This document shows, one piece after another, positions 8,834-17,186 of a stretch of DNA of 32,967 nucleotides. A program made the translations under genes and the position numbers. Each line of letters opens with the position of its first letter. Within the stretch, counting starts at the first letter, position 1. The notes under the pieces are model-generated. The model saw only the letters and a list, made by a program, of their open reading frames with translations. It searched no databases and was not told the DNA's origin. Source of the DNA: Syntrophomonas sp. DTU019 (GTDB lineage Bacteria > Bacillota > Syntrophomonadia > Syntrophomonadales > Syntrophomonadaceae); the NCBI GenBank assembly GCA_001512785.1, contig LFSQ01000109.1:1-32967 (forward strand), in the 5' to 3' direction.

Positions 8834-8887
8834 CTGGTTAATTTCTCGCCATGCCTTAATCTGAGAAAAAAATGTGTAAAATAAAAG

Positions 8888-8929
8888 CCTGGAGCAGGAA
8901 AGACGCTCCTTAAGCAGAGGCTCTCCAGG
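8888..8929 (-). terminator. Terminator after the PBP gene, with competing pairing
   Basis: On the minus strand CCTGGAG (8929-8923) pairs with CTCCAGG (8894-8888), and GGAGC (8909-8905) pairs with GCTCC (8895-8891) as an alternative inner stem. CTTTTATTTTAC follows directly and a T7 run lies a little further on. This is a plausible intrinsic terminator about 145 bases after the PBP stop codon. The 11-mer at 8905-8915 is also perfectly complementary to 9060-9070, which would exclude the inner stem. The remaining part of 8778-9073 contains a single TTATCCACA (DnaA-box consensus) at 8968-8976 and nothing else recognised. Confidence 0.6.
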
Positions 8930-9073
8930 ATAGCGCAGCGTAGAGCAACAGCCGGGCATCAGGGTTTTTATCCACAGAGCCGCTCTTCTCCCGGATGGCG
9001 CTGCATCTCATTACACCCTGGCGGATTGGGTGCGGCCTCTTTAAACCATGGCTGTATTGGCTTAAGGAGCGGA

Positions 9074-11125
9074 TTACTGGCTGAAGGAGGGCTCCATCCT
9101 GCTGCCGGAGTCCTCATTTTCTTCAAAGCCCGGTGAGATGCCGCGGTTATGATTCTCCTCATGCTCTTCATCCTCAGTCCGATCCAGGGAAAACCAATCC
9201 AGTAAATCTGGCAGCTCCGGCAGCAGCGGGAGTTCAAATTGGTGCCAGTAGCATATCATGCCGGGCTCGGTCCCGGCAATGAAGGCCATGGATACCGGCC
9301 GGGGGCAGGCTTCCGCGGCCACCAGTCCGCTATCCATACATATGTTGAGCCGCTTGATGCCCTGCGGCCGGGGGAAATCGGAAGGTTGATGGGAGGCGGC
9401 AGCGGTTTTTATAAAATTGGCCCAAATAGGCCCGGCCAGCACCCCTCCGGACTGATTGACCGGGCGGTTGTCATCGTAACCGGTCCATACCGCACAGCAC
9501 AGATACGGGGTGTAGCCCACAAACCAGGCATCCTTGAACTGGTCGGTGGTTCCTGTTTTGCCCGCGCAGGGCCGACCCACGATAGAGCTTAAATGTGCCC
9601 CGGTACCGCCGTTCTTCATAACCCCGGTGAGCATGTCGGTGATTAAATAGGCGTTGCTCGCTGAAACCGCCCGCCTCTGCTGAGTGCGGTTTTCCTCCAG
9701 GACTCTGCCCTGGGCGTTGACCACTTTGATAATCGCATAAGGAGTGCTGTAAATGCCTTGATTGGCAAATACCGCATACCCGGCGGCCATCTGCACGGGG
9801 GTAACCTCAGTGGAACCGAGAGGCAGCGATAACACCGGCTTTATGCCGGTAAATCCGAAGTTTTCAGCATGGCGGGCTACGCGGGCCGGACCCAGGCGCT
9901 CATTCAGGGTCACAGCCACCACATTGTCGGATTTCATTACCGCTTCCTTCAGTGTAAAATCGCGCCAGTGATAGGGTTCATCCCCGTAATCAGTGGGCTT
10001 GTAGGGTGGGCTGCCGGAAACCGCAAACTCCACTTCCTGGCAGGGGAGCATATCGGCCTGTGTCCATCCCGAGGCCAGGGCTAAAGAGTACATAAAAGGC
10101 TTGAAGGTGGAACCCGGCTGCCGGGCGGCAAAAACCCGGTTATAGTTGGATTGCGAGAAATCCCGCCCTCCTACCATGGCGCGGATCTGCCCGTTCGTGA
10201 CATCAACGGCTACCAGGGCACACTGTAAATCGGCCGGCCGGCCTTTTAAGCCCTGGGCCACAGCCCGCTCAGCAGCCTGCTGCATGCTCAGATCCAGGGT
10301 GGTATAGACCTTTAACCCGCCCTGAAATACGGTGTTCTCACCATATTGCTTGATCAGGTAATCCCTTACCATGGCCACAAAATAAGGCGCATCTCCGCTA
10401 GCCGAGGGGGAGCGCTTGTAATTGAGCGGCTGCCGGGCAATTTGGTCCCTTTCCGCTTTTGTAATGTAGCCTTCTGCCACCATGCGATCCAGCACTATCC
10501 CCTGCCTGGCTTTGGCCCGTTCAGGATGCTTGTAGGGATCATAGCCGGCCGGATAATTGGGCAGGCCGGCCAGGAGGGTAGCTTCAGCCACGGTAAGCTG
10601 GCGGGCTTCTTTGCCGAAAAAGGTGCGGGCTGCAACCTCTATGCCGGTAGCTCCCTGCCCAAAGTATATGGAATTGCAGTACAGGGCCAGGATCTCGTCT
10701 TTGCTGTATTTCCTTTCCAGAAGAATAGTGTACCACAGCTCTTTTATCTTACGAGTCAGGGTGCGTTCGTTGCTCAGGTAGAGTACCTTGGCGGTTTGCT
10801 GGGTAATAGTGCTGCCCCCGGCTACTATCTCTCCGGCCATAAGGTCAGCCAATAAAGCCCTCAGAATACCGGCCGGATCCACCCCGTGATGGCGGTAAAA
10901 ATTCTTGTCTTCTACTGCTATGACCGCTTGCTTGAAAGCCTCAGGTATGTCCTGAAAGGGGATCACGATCTGGTTGTGCTGGCTTAAGCCTTTTATCACC
11001 CGGCCGTTGATATCGTATAAGACGCTCGGTTGAGGTACCTGAAAGGCCGGCAGTTGCACGCTGAAACCACTGCTTATTACAACGAATATCAATATGTACA
11101 GCCACCACAGGCGCTTTTGGCTCAT
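9074..11125 (-). CDS. Class A penicillin-binding protein (PBP1A type)
   Basis: Bifunctional peptidoglycan synthase of 683 residues, membrane anchored and acting outside the cell. A single N-terminal signal anchor is at about 6-24. The GT51 glycosyltransferase shows EDKNFYRHHG with catalytic Glu72 and GGSTITQQ at 103-110. The transpeptidase shows Ser339-x-x-Lys342 (PGSTFKP), Ser399-Asp-Asn401 and Lys523-Thr-Gly525. The C-terminus beyond ~640 is acidic and probably disordered. The ATG at 11125 has AGGAGG nine bases upstream. A weak minus-strand -10 (TATAAA, 11162-11157) lies before it. It diverges from corA. Length and motifs are normal for the family; assignment is firm, the exact paralogue is not. 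Confidence 0.95.
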   Translation of the reverse strand: MSQKRLWWLYILIFVVISSGFSVQLPAFQVPQPSVLYDINGRVIKGLSQHNQIVIPFQDIPEAFKQAVIAVEDKNFYRHHGVDPAGILRALLADLMAGEIVAGGSTITQQTAKVLYLSNERTLTRKIKELWYTILLERKYSKDEILALYCNSIYFGQGATGIEVAARTFFGKEARQLTVAEATLLAGLPNYPAGYDPYKHPERAKARQGIVLDRMVAEGYITKAERDQIARQPLNYKRSPSASGDAPYFVAMVRDYLIKQYGENTVFQGGLKVYTTLDLSMQQAAERAVAQGLKGRPADLQCALVAVDVTNGQIRAMVGGRDFSQSNYNRVFAARQPGSTFKPFMYSLALASGWTQADMLPCQEVEFAVSGSPPYKPTDYGDEPYHWRDFTLKEAVMKSDNVVAVTLNERLGPARVARHAENFGFTGIKPVLSLPLGSTEVTPVQMAAGYAVFANQGIYSTPYAIIKVVNAQGRVLEENRTQQRRAVSASNAYLITDMLTGVMKNGGTGAHLSSIVGRPCAGKTGTTDQFKDAWFVGYTPYLCCAVWTGYDDNRPVNQSGGVLAGPIWANFIKTAAASHQPSDFPRPQGIKRLNICMDSGLVAAEACPRPVSMAFIAGTEPGMICYWHQFELPLLPELPDLLDWFSLDRTEDEEHEENHNRGISPGFEENEDSGSRMEPSFSQ

Positions 11126-11207
11126 GTTACCAGTCCTCCTGACCTAAAAATACCCATTTATAGGTGCTTTCATTCCCCGGGGAAAAGGCCTGGGATAGGC
11201 TGAGCTA

Positions 11208-11236
11208 TTGACAAGGTTCCTCAATCGGGTTATAAA
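11208..11236 (+). promoter_or_regulatory. Sigma-A promoter of corA
   Basis: TTGACA at 11208-11213, a 17-base spacer, then TATAAA at 11231-11236: a near-consensus vegetative promoter. Transcription would start near 11243, giving a leader of about 150 bases before the corA ATG, long enough for the control elements described below. Confidence 0.85.
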
Positions 11237-11273
11237 TTAAAAGAATCTAGATAGGAGAGGCGGTGGTGGACTG

Positions 11274-11369
11274 ATGGAACCCATACCTTTACGAAAATCC
11301 TTTTGTTCATTGGGTAAATATAATAATGCATGGGGGATTATAAGCTGCCGCTGCTTCACGGCCATGTAA
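11274..11369 (+). CDS. Putative 31-codon leader ORF of corA
   Basis: A short frame begins about 31 bases after the predicted transcription start: ATG at 11274, 31 codons, TAA at 11367-11369. The peptide starts MEPIPLRK and is otherwise unremarkable. The ribosome binding site is weak (GGTGG, about five bases upstream; a better AGGAG is 16 bases away). Its stop codon falls within the 5' arm of the hairpin that covers the corA ribosome binding site, so ribosomes finishing this ORF would open that hairpin. No homologue is recognised. The start MEPxP recalls the Salmonella mgtL leader peptide, which may be coincidence. Confidence 0.4.
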   Translation: MEPIPLRKSFCSLGKYNNAWGIISCRCFTAM

Positions 11370-11390
11370 TCCTCCATCAAAGGAGGGTTG
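11367..11390 (+). promoter_or_regulatory. Hairpin sequestering the corA ribosome binding site
   Basis: CCTCC at 11371-11375 pairs with GGAGG at 11382-11386, the corA Shine-Dalgarno sequence, across a six-base loop. The stem extends to nine pairs (11367-11375 with 11382-11390) if two G-U pairs are allowed. The leader ORF stop codon TAA occupies the base of the 5' arm. Confidence 0.55.
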
Positions 11391-11393
11391 AAC

Positions 11394-12374
11394 ATGATCA
11401 AAACCTATTACTACAGCCACGAACAGCAAGCCGTCTTGCATGATGTCGATTTGTCGCAATTGGATCAACTGCTGGCCTCAAAGGAAAGCCTGTTATGGAT
11501 TGACCTATATGACTGCGCTGCCAGCGAACTCCACTATATCGGTGATTTGTTCAAATTCCATCCCCTGGCCCTGGAAGACTGTTTACAGCAGAGCCCGCGG
11601 GCCAAGCTGGACCGCTACGATGATTATTATTTCTTCGTTTTCCATGGCCTGCGCTATTTTGAAGAGGCTGAGGAAGAGGACGAGATAACCAGTATTGAGC
11701 TGGATGTATTCATGGGCCCCAATTATATCGTCACCATACACCCGGTGGCCTTGACCGCAGTGGGCAAAGTGGCCCGGGTCTGCCTCAAGGAAGGCAAATA
11801 CATGGATATGGGGCCGGAGCACCTCTTGTACCGTATAGTGGACAATATGGTAGATGAGTGCTTTCCTATTATTGAGCGTCTGGGAGAACGAATCGACGAC
11901 CTGGAGGACAACATCTTCATTCGCCGCGGTCAGGAAATCACCGAAGAGATCCTGGCACTGAAAACCAGTATCATACTGCTGCGCAAGGTGATGATCCCGC
12001 AGCGGCGTATCTTCGGCAGCATCAATGGCTATTATTCCTTCCTGGTCAACGAGGAAAACCGTCCTTATTACCTGGACCTAGTTGATCATATGGACAGCAT
12101 TCTGGATACGGCCAGCACTTACCGTGATCTGGTGAACAGCTCGACTGAGACCTATTACTCTATCATAAACGGACGCACCAGTGAAATCATAACCGTCCTG
12201 ACTATCATATCCATAGTCATGATGCCCCTGACGGTGATAACCAGTTTCTACGGCATGAACCTGGACTACCTGCCCGGAGCGAACAGCAGTTCCTTTGTAT
12301 GGTATCTCACCCTGGGCATGATAACCCTGGTAGGCGGAATGCTGCTTTTCTTCCGCTACCGCCGCTGGATTTGA
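11394..12374 (+). CDS. corA: CorA magnesium/divalent-cation channel
   Basis: 326-residue CorA-type channel for Mg2+ (also Co2+ and Ni2+ in the family), a homopentamer in the cytoplasmic membrane. The large cytosolic N-terminal domain and long stalk helix precede two C-terminal membrane helices, about 263-287 and 301-319. The signature YGMN (Gly287-Met288-Asn289) stands at the mouth of the pore. ATG at 11394 is chosen over the TTG at 11388 because AGGAGG at 11381-11386 is seven bases before it. Expression is likely controlled by the leader hairpin and ORF upstream. The gene converges with the DUF47 gene, with a long palindrome between them. Confidence 0.95.
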   Translation: MIKTYYYSHEQQAVLHDVDLSQLDQLLASKESLLWIDLYDCAASELHYIGDLFKFHPLALEDCLQQSPRAKLDRYDDYYFFVFHGLRYFEEAEEEDEITSIELDVFMGPNYIVTIHPVALTAVGKVARVCLKEGKYMDMGPEHLLYRIVDNMVDECFPIIERLGERIDDLEDNIFIRRGQEITEEILALKTSIILLRKVMIPQRRIFGSINGYYSFLVNEENRPYYLDLVDHMDSILDTASTYRDLVNSSTETYYSIINGRTSEIITVLTIISIVMMPLTVITSFYGMNLDYLPGANSSSFVWYLTLGMITLVGGMLLFFRYRRWI

Positions 12375-12375
12375 A

Positions 12376-12461
12376 AGCGTAACAAGGGGACGGTTCTGTT
12401 GTCAGAATACAAATCTGACAACAGAACCGTCCCCTTGTCAGAACCGTCCCCTTGTCACGCT
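12376..12461. repeat. Long GGGGACGGTTC palindrome, likely bidirectional terminator
   Basis: Bases 12382-12406 are perfectly complementary to 12414-12438, giving a 25-bp stem with a seven-base loop (12407-12413). The 3' arm is followed by a second direct copy of its last 17 bases: CAGAACCGTCCCCTTGT occurs at 12422-12438 and again at 12439-12455. The second copy plus CACGCT (to 12461) can also pair with 12376-12398 with a single mismatch, so two alternative long hairpins compete. It lies between two convergent genes, where it may end both transcripts. From recall, GGGGACGGTTC palindromes recur as interspersed elements in clostridial genomes; no database was consulted. Confidence 0.85.
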
Positions 12462-12480
12462 TGGTGCCTGGTACGTTCGT

Positions 12481-13110
12481 TTAAGAGTATTTTACGCAGA
12501 TGTTGGTCAGGAGCTCGGCTACGTCCTGAGTGTAGTCCTGAGCCATTTCAATGTGCTCGTAAACTTCCCTCCATTTGATTATGGAAATGGGATCATCTTC
12601 ATGATTCTCAAACAGCGAAGCAACACCGGTACGATAAAGGCAGTCCTGCTTTCTCTCCAGTTTGGAAATCTCATCGCATATGTTTAAGATCTCCTTTTTG
12701 TTGCGCTCCACCTTATCCAACATGGCGAAAGCATCCTGCTGCAGGTGCAGGGATTGGATCAAGACCTGCACCATTTCTTTTACCCGCTCATCCGGTTCAC
12801 CGGCTTTATAAAGAATCATACGGTCTATGATCCCGGTGATGTAATCCATGGTTGTTGACAGCTTTTGCGCCAGTTGAAAGGCATCTTCCTTGTCGAAAGG
12901 CAGTATGAAACTGGTGTTTAAATGTCTTACCAGATCTTCTATAATCCGGTCGCCTTCATGCTCCAGGGCGGTTAATTTGGCCATCTTAATGTCCAGATCG
13001 GCGTAGTTGTTCACTACTTCTTCCAGGATGGCAGCACCTCTCACTACCACCCGGGCGCTTTCATTAAATAGCATGAACAGTTCTTCATCTTTTCTGCCAA
13101 ACAGCCGCAT
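12481..13110 (-). CDS. DUF47/PhoU-like protein (YkaA family)
   Basis: 209-residue, mostly alpha-helical cytosolic protein of the DUF47 family, structurally like PhoU, starting MRLFGRKDEELFMLF as is usual for the family. Acidic and His-containing helices such as LTALEHEGDRI and TTMDYITGIIDRM fit the PhoU-like metal-binding bundle. Members usually sit next to a Pit phosphate transporter and are thought to regulate it; here none is adjacent. ATG at 13110 is preferred over GTG at 13125, as GGGGGGA lies about six bases upstream of it. It converges with corA. Confidence 0.88.
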   Translation of the reverse strand: MRLFGRKDEELFMLFNESARVVVRGAAILEEVVNNYADLDIKMAKLTALEHEGDRIIEDLVRHLNTSFILPFDKEDAFQLAQKLSTTMDYITGIIDRMILYKAGEPDERVKEMVQVLIQSLHLQQDAFAMLDKVERNKKEILNICDEISKLERKQDCLYRTGVASLFENHEDDPISIIKWREVYEHIEMAQDYTQDVAELLTNICVKYS

Positions 13111-13166
13111 GACTAATCCCCCCACTAAAGATCCGGGATCCTTATCTATAATCTATATAATCAAAA

Positions 13167-13175
13167 ATTATAGCA
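13167..13175 (-). promoter_or_regulatory. Extended -10 promoter for the DUF47 gene
   Basis: On the minus strand the sequence reads TGCTATAAT, a perfect extended -10 (TGnTATAAT), about 57 bases before the ATG at 13110. A -35 is not clear; TTGGTG at a 19-base spacing is the nearest candidate. The surrounding 13130-13221 is A/T-rich. Confidence 0.55.
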
Positions 13176-13221
13176 TAAATCCAAATGTCTACACCAAGTA
13201 TACATAATGCAGTAGATTTCC

Positions 13222-14103
13222 TTACAGGCGACGCATATATTCCGGACGCAAATAATCTGTATTGTGGCGCTTTATGATCTCATCGATCAGGCGCAGTATT
13301 TTTTGTTTATCCTCCGGCAAACGCCCCTTGATGGGCAGGTAATTGGAGGCATGATTGCTGCGGAATTCGCAGTCAGTCACCTCCAGGTTTTCAATGATGA
13401 GGCGCAGTTCCTCCAGAATCTCAAAAGGTGGGGGCACCTCGAATTTGCCCTGTTGTATCTGTTTATATACTACCGTGCCCGGAACCGGCATGAGGGTTAG
13501 GGCCGCGATGTAATCAGGATTTATCTCGTTGCAGATCTGTGCGCTTTTAATGGCATGATCCACTGCTTTGGGGGTGCGTCCGGCCAAACCCAAAACCAGG
13601 GTAACGGATAGCGGTATCCCGGCTTCCCTTATTTTGCGGCCGGCTTCCACCATCTCCTCATAACTCACCCCTTTGCGGATCTCTTTCAGCAGTTCTTCAT
13701 CCCCGGTTTCCACCCCCAGGTAGGCCATGTTGAGGCCGTGTTCTTTTAAGGCCTTCAGTTCCTCCGGGGTTTTCTTGAGAATGCTGCCCGGACTGGTATA
13801 AATCCCCACATGCCTTAACTCCGGGAAATGCCGGTGCAGCTCATCCAGAATGGTGAGCAAATCATCGGTGTCCATAGCCAGGGCATCGCCATCGGCCAGG
13901 AACACCTTGTATACCCGGTTAAAATACAGTTTGGCCATGCGAATATCGGCCAATATCTCATCCAAATCCCTTACGCGGTACTTTTTGTTTTTATACATGC
14001 CGCAAAAAGTGCATTTATTATGGCTGCAGCCGACCGTGCATTGCAGTATATAACTGTTGGCTTCACTGGGTGGTCTGTATATATCGCCTTCGTATCTCAT
14101 CAT
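13222..14103 (-). CDS. Radical SAM protein
   Basis: 293-residue radical SAM enzyme. The cluster motif is GCSHNKCTFCG with Cys26, Cys31 and Cys34 (a C-x4-C-x2-C spacing known in one subgroup of B12-independent radical SAM proteins) plus a nearby Cys22. YLGVETGDEELL at about 128-140 matches the SAM-binding 'GxExG'-type strand, and VLGLAGRTP follows. There is no B12-binding domain and no extra Cys-rich C-terminal domain. The reaction is unknown; relatives are annotated as YgiQ- or HemN-like without proof. Two adjacent ATGs (14103, 14100) both suit the upstream GGAGG. It diverges from the SASP gene. Confidence 0.87.
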   Translation of the reverse strand: MMRYEGDIYRPPSEANSYILQCTVGCSHNKCTFCGMYKNKKYRVRDLDEILADIRMAKLYFNRVYKVFLADGDALAMDTDDLLTILDELHRHFPELRHVGIYTSPGSILKKTPEELKALKEHGLNMAYLGVETGDEELLKEIRKGVSYEEMVEAGRKIREAGIPLSVTLVLGLAGRTPKAVDHAIKSAQICNEINPDYIAALTLMPVPGTVVYKQIQQGKFEVPPPFEILEELRLIIENLEVTDCEFRSNHASNYLPIKGRLPEDKQKILRLIDEIIKRHNTDYLRPEYMRRL

Positions 14104-14248
14104 TAATACCTCCGCTCAGTATACTTATTAGTTTATTCCAAATAAAACATTTGTGAAGTCCTTACATTTTACCGTATTAATACCGGCTATAATATCTTTT
14201 TATTTTCAAAAAATATAATGGGTGTGAGTGAAAAAGGGGGGTTGAGTT

Positions 14249-14431
14249 GTGAGCCGTAAGAGAAGTATAATGTCGGATCGCCTAAAGTACGAGATTGCCA
14301 GGGAATTAGGTGTTGCCGATATTGTCTCCAAAGAAGGCTGGGGAGCGGTCAGTTCCCGCAACTGCGGGAATATAGTGGCCAAAGCTATCGAAATAGCGGA
14401 GCGCAATATTGCCAGCCAGCACAGCTTATAA
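14249..14431 (+). CDS. Alpha/beta-type small acid-soluble spore protein
   Basis: 60-residue SASP that would coat DNA in the dormant spore. It has the two conserved helices of the family: SDRLKYEIARELGV, containing the GPR protease cleavage region (E-I-A-x-E), and the EGWGAVSSRNCGN to IVAKAIEIAE segment. Expected expression is in the forespore under sigma-G, but no clear sigma-G box is visible; TATAAT-like boxes occur at 14188-14193 and 14214-14219, and GTATTAATAC at 14174-14183 is a perfect 10-base palindrome. The start is GTG at 14249, preceded by GGGGGG. A strong terminator follows. This gene is direct evidence for an endospore former. Confidence 0.92.
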   Translation: MSRKRSIMSDRLKYEIARELGVADIVSKEGWGAVSSRNCGNIVAKAIEIAERNIASQHSL

Positions 14432-14447
14432 CACCGGACTCGCACTC

Positions 14448-14478
14448 AACGGGGGGTAACCCCCGTTTCTGTTTTCAT
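14448..14478 (+). terminator. Rho-independent terminator of the SASP gene
   Basis: AACGGGGG (14448-14455), loop GTAA, CCCCCGTT (14460-14467), then TTTCTGTTTT: eight uninterrupted pairs and a U-rich tail 16 bases after the stop codon. Confidence 0.9.
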
Positions 14479-14480
14479 GC

Positions 14481-14567
14481 CTAGATGACTGGATTTACCA
14501 ATTGGGGTTTTACTTCCACCAGGTCAACAAAATTAACCAGCGAGCCATCTATGGCCAGGTCATTCAT
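14481..14567 (-). CDS. Putative 28-residue ORF overlapping the mgtC end
   Basis: ATG at 14567 lies inside the last codons of the MgtC-family gene, in a different frame, and runs 28 codons to TAG at 14481-14483. The peptide (MNDLAIDGSLVNF...) has ordinary, protein-like composition and no membrane helix. GGGG lies about nine bases upstream. It might be a coupled small protein or the remains of an MgtC C-terminal extension split off by a frameshift. No family is recognised. Confidence 0.3.
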   Translation of the reverse strand: MNDLAIDGSLVNFVDLVEVKPQLVNPVI

Positions 14568-15035
14568 CCTTTTCTTCCCCATGAGGCTTTTCTTGCACAT
14601 ACATGTTTTCTGTTTCAGGGCCCAGGATTTTATCAATATCGATCAGATCGCTCAAGAACAGCACCATAAGGACAAAGATAACCGTGCCTACCGAAAACGC
14701 AGTCAGTTCTGCTCCCAACAACATCCCCAGTATGGCGGTCAGCCACAAGCTGGCGGCTGCAGTGGTACCGCGCACCTCTTTGTTTTCCCCCAGCCAAATC
14801 ATGCCGCTGCCAATAAAACCCAGGGCAGAAATGACCTGGGCGGCGAGACGCCCGGGATCAATCATCCCGGGCAAAACATACAGTTTGAAAAACTCAGTGG
14901 ATACCACTGACATCAAGGCGCTGCCCATAGCTACCAGGGCAAATAATCGAGCCCCAGGGTCTGATTTGGAAGCTTTGCCAATAATAAGGCCCAATAAACC
15001 GGCAGCGGCGATTTTGGCCACCGCAATCGCCAGCA

Positions 15036-15036
<1 letters not shown>
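14560..15036 (-). CDS. MgtC/SapB-family membrane protein
   Basis: 158-residue membrane protein with about four or five helices and the MgtC hallmarks: ARLFALVAMGSALMS, DPGRLAAQVISALGFIGSGMI, and the VRGTTAAASLWLTAILG segment. MgtC in Salmonella inhibits the F1Fo ATP synthase and helps growth at low Mg2+; many family members have other or unknown roles. Only the N-terminal membrane domain is present; the long C-terminal ACT-like domain of MgtC itself is missing and replaced by a short charged tail. The ATG overlaps the guaB stop by one base (TAATG), so it is translated with guaB. Confidence 0.87.
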
Positions 15037-16552
<1,516 letters not shown>

Positions 16553-16575
16553 GGCATGTGCCGGTCAAGCTGACA

Positions 16576-16617
16576 TAAAAAGTGATAAGCCAGGCCGGCA
16601 TCCCCAACCTGGCTTAT
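16576..16617 (-). terminator. Terminator upstream of guaB
   Basis: On the minus strand ATAAGCCAGG (16617-16608) pairs with CCTGGCTTAT (16594-16585), 10 uninterrupted pairs with a 13-base loop, followed by CACTTTTTATG. It ends the transcript of the dut-ymxH-HTH genes, 12 bases after the stop of the last one. Confidence 0.82.
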
Positions 16618-16628
16618 TAATCTTAATC

Positions 16629-16862
16629 TCAATCCCCGCCCTGCACCGAACTGATGCCATAGCGGTAAAAATGCTCGTACAGTGAGTCTATGGTCTCTTT
16701 TTTAACCTTCAGCCGCCTGGCGGCCTCCTCCGTGCTCAGGCCCTGGGCAATGGCATCAATAAGCTGGTCATGGCCAATCCCGGCTTCGCGGCACATGTCC
16801 TGCAGCGAGGGGATTCTGCTCCAGGGCGGGAAGGAGCCCGCTTCAAATCTGGACCCGTTCAT
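16629..16862 (-). CDS. Small HTH-like protein of unknown function
   Basis: 77-residue protein. Its middle reads as a helix-turn-helix: GHDQLIDAIAQGLSTEEAARRL-KVKKETIDSLYEHF spans about 31-66, with the second helix placed as in sigma-4-like or recruiting HTH units. The N-terminal 20 residues are Pro/Ser-rich. No named family is recognised; DNA binding is inferred only from the pattern. ATG at 16862 has GGGGG six bases upstream. It follows ymxH by 43 bases and is followed by a terminator, so it is probably the last gene of the dut transcript. Confidence 0.65.
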   Translation of the reverse strand: MNGSRFEAGSFPPWSRIPSLQDMCREAGIGHDQLIDAIAQGLSTEEAARRLKVKKETIDSLYEHFYRYGISSVQGGD

Positions 16863-16905
16863 CTTGCACCCCCTTTTTGGGTAGCATGCCCCAAAGCGGA
16901 GGTGT

Positions 16906-17175
16906 TCATATAGAGCTGTTCTTCAAGCGCATATGAGTATGATCCAGATCAACCACTATTACTTCTCGTCCCACCTTTTTTATGGCCTCCCAGGGAATGA
17001 CCAGCTTTTGCCTATCCGCCCAGAAAGTAAAGGCATTGCCCCGGTTGGGAAGTATGATCGAAATGATACGACCATTCTCCTCGTCGATGAGCATATCCGA
17101 ATCGCCCACTGTGCCCATTCTCATGCCGTCATAGATATTGACCATTTCTTTGCCCACCAGTTCATTCAATCGCAT
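16906..17175 (-). CDS. ymxH: YlmC/YmxH-family PRC-barrel protein
   Basis: 89-residue protein made of one PRC-barrel domain: the opening RLNELVGKEMVNIYDGMRMG, the DMLIDEENGRI turn and IPWEAIKKVG are characteristic of the YlmC/YmxH group, linked to sporulation in Bacilli and Clostridia by distribution and position rather than by a known reaction. In Bacillus subtilis ymxH directly follows mlpA; here dut lies between them. The ATG has GGAGGG six bases upstream and the gene starts 11 bases after dut. Confidence 0.88.
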   Translation of the reverse strand: MRLNELVGKEMVNIYDGMRMGTVGDSDMLIDEENGRIISIILPNRGNAFTFWADRQKLVIPWEAIKKVGREVIVVDLDHTHMRLKNSSI

Positions 17176-17186
17176 ATCAAGCCCTC

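Noticed and set aside
8968-8976. Perfect DnaA box TTATCCACA
   Set aside because: Only one copy was seen, without clustered boxes, an AT-rich unwinding region or origin genes; a single 9-mer can occur by chance.
8968-9237. 89-codon minus-strand frame overlapping the PBP C-terminus
   Set aside because: It is an alternate frame of the PBP tail without motifs or a ribosome binding site; the PBP frame is intact to its stop.
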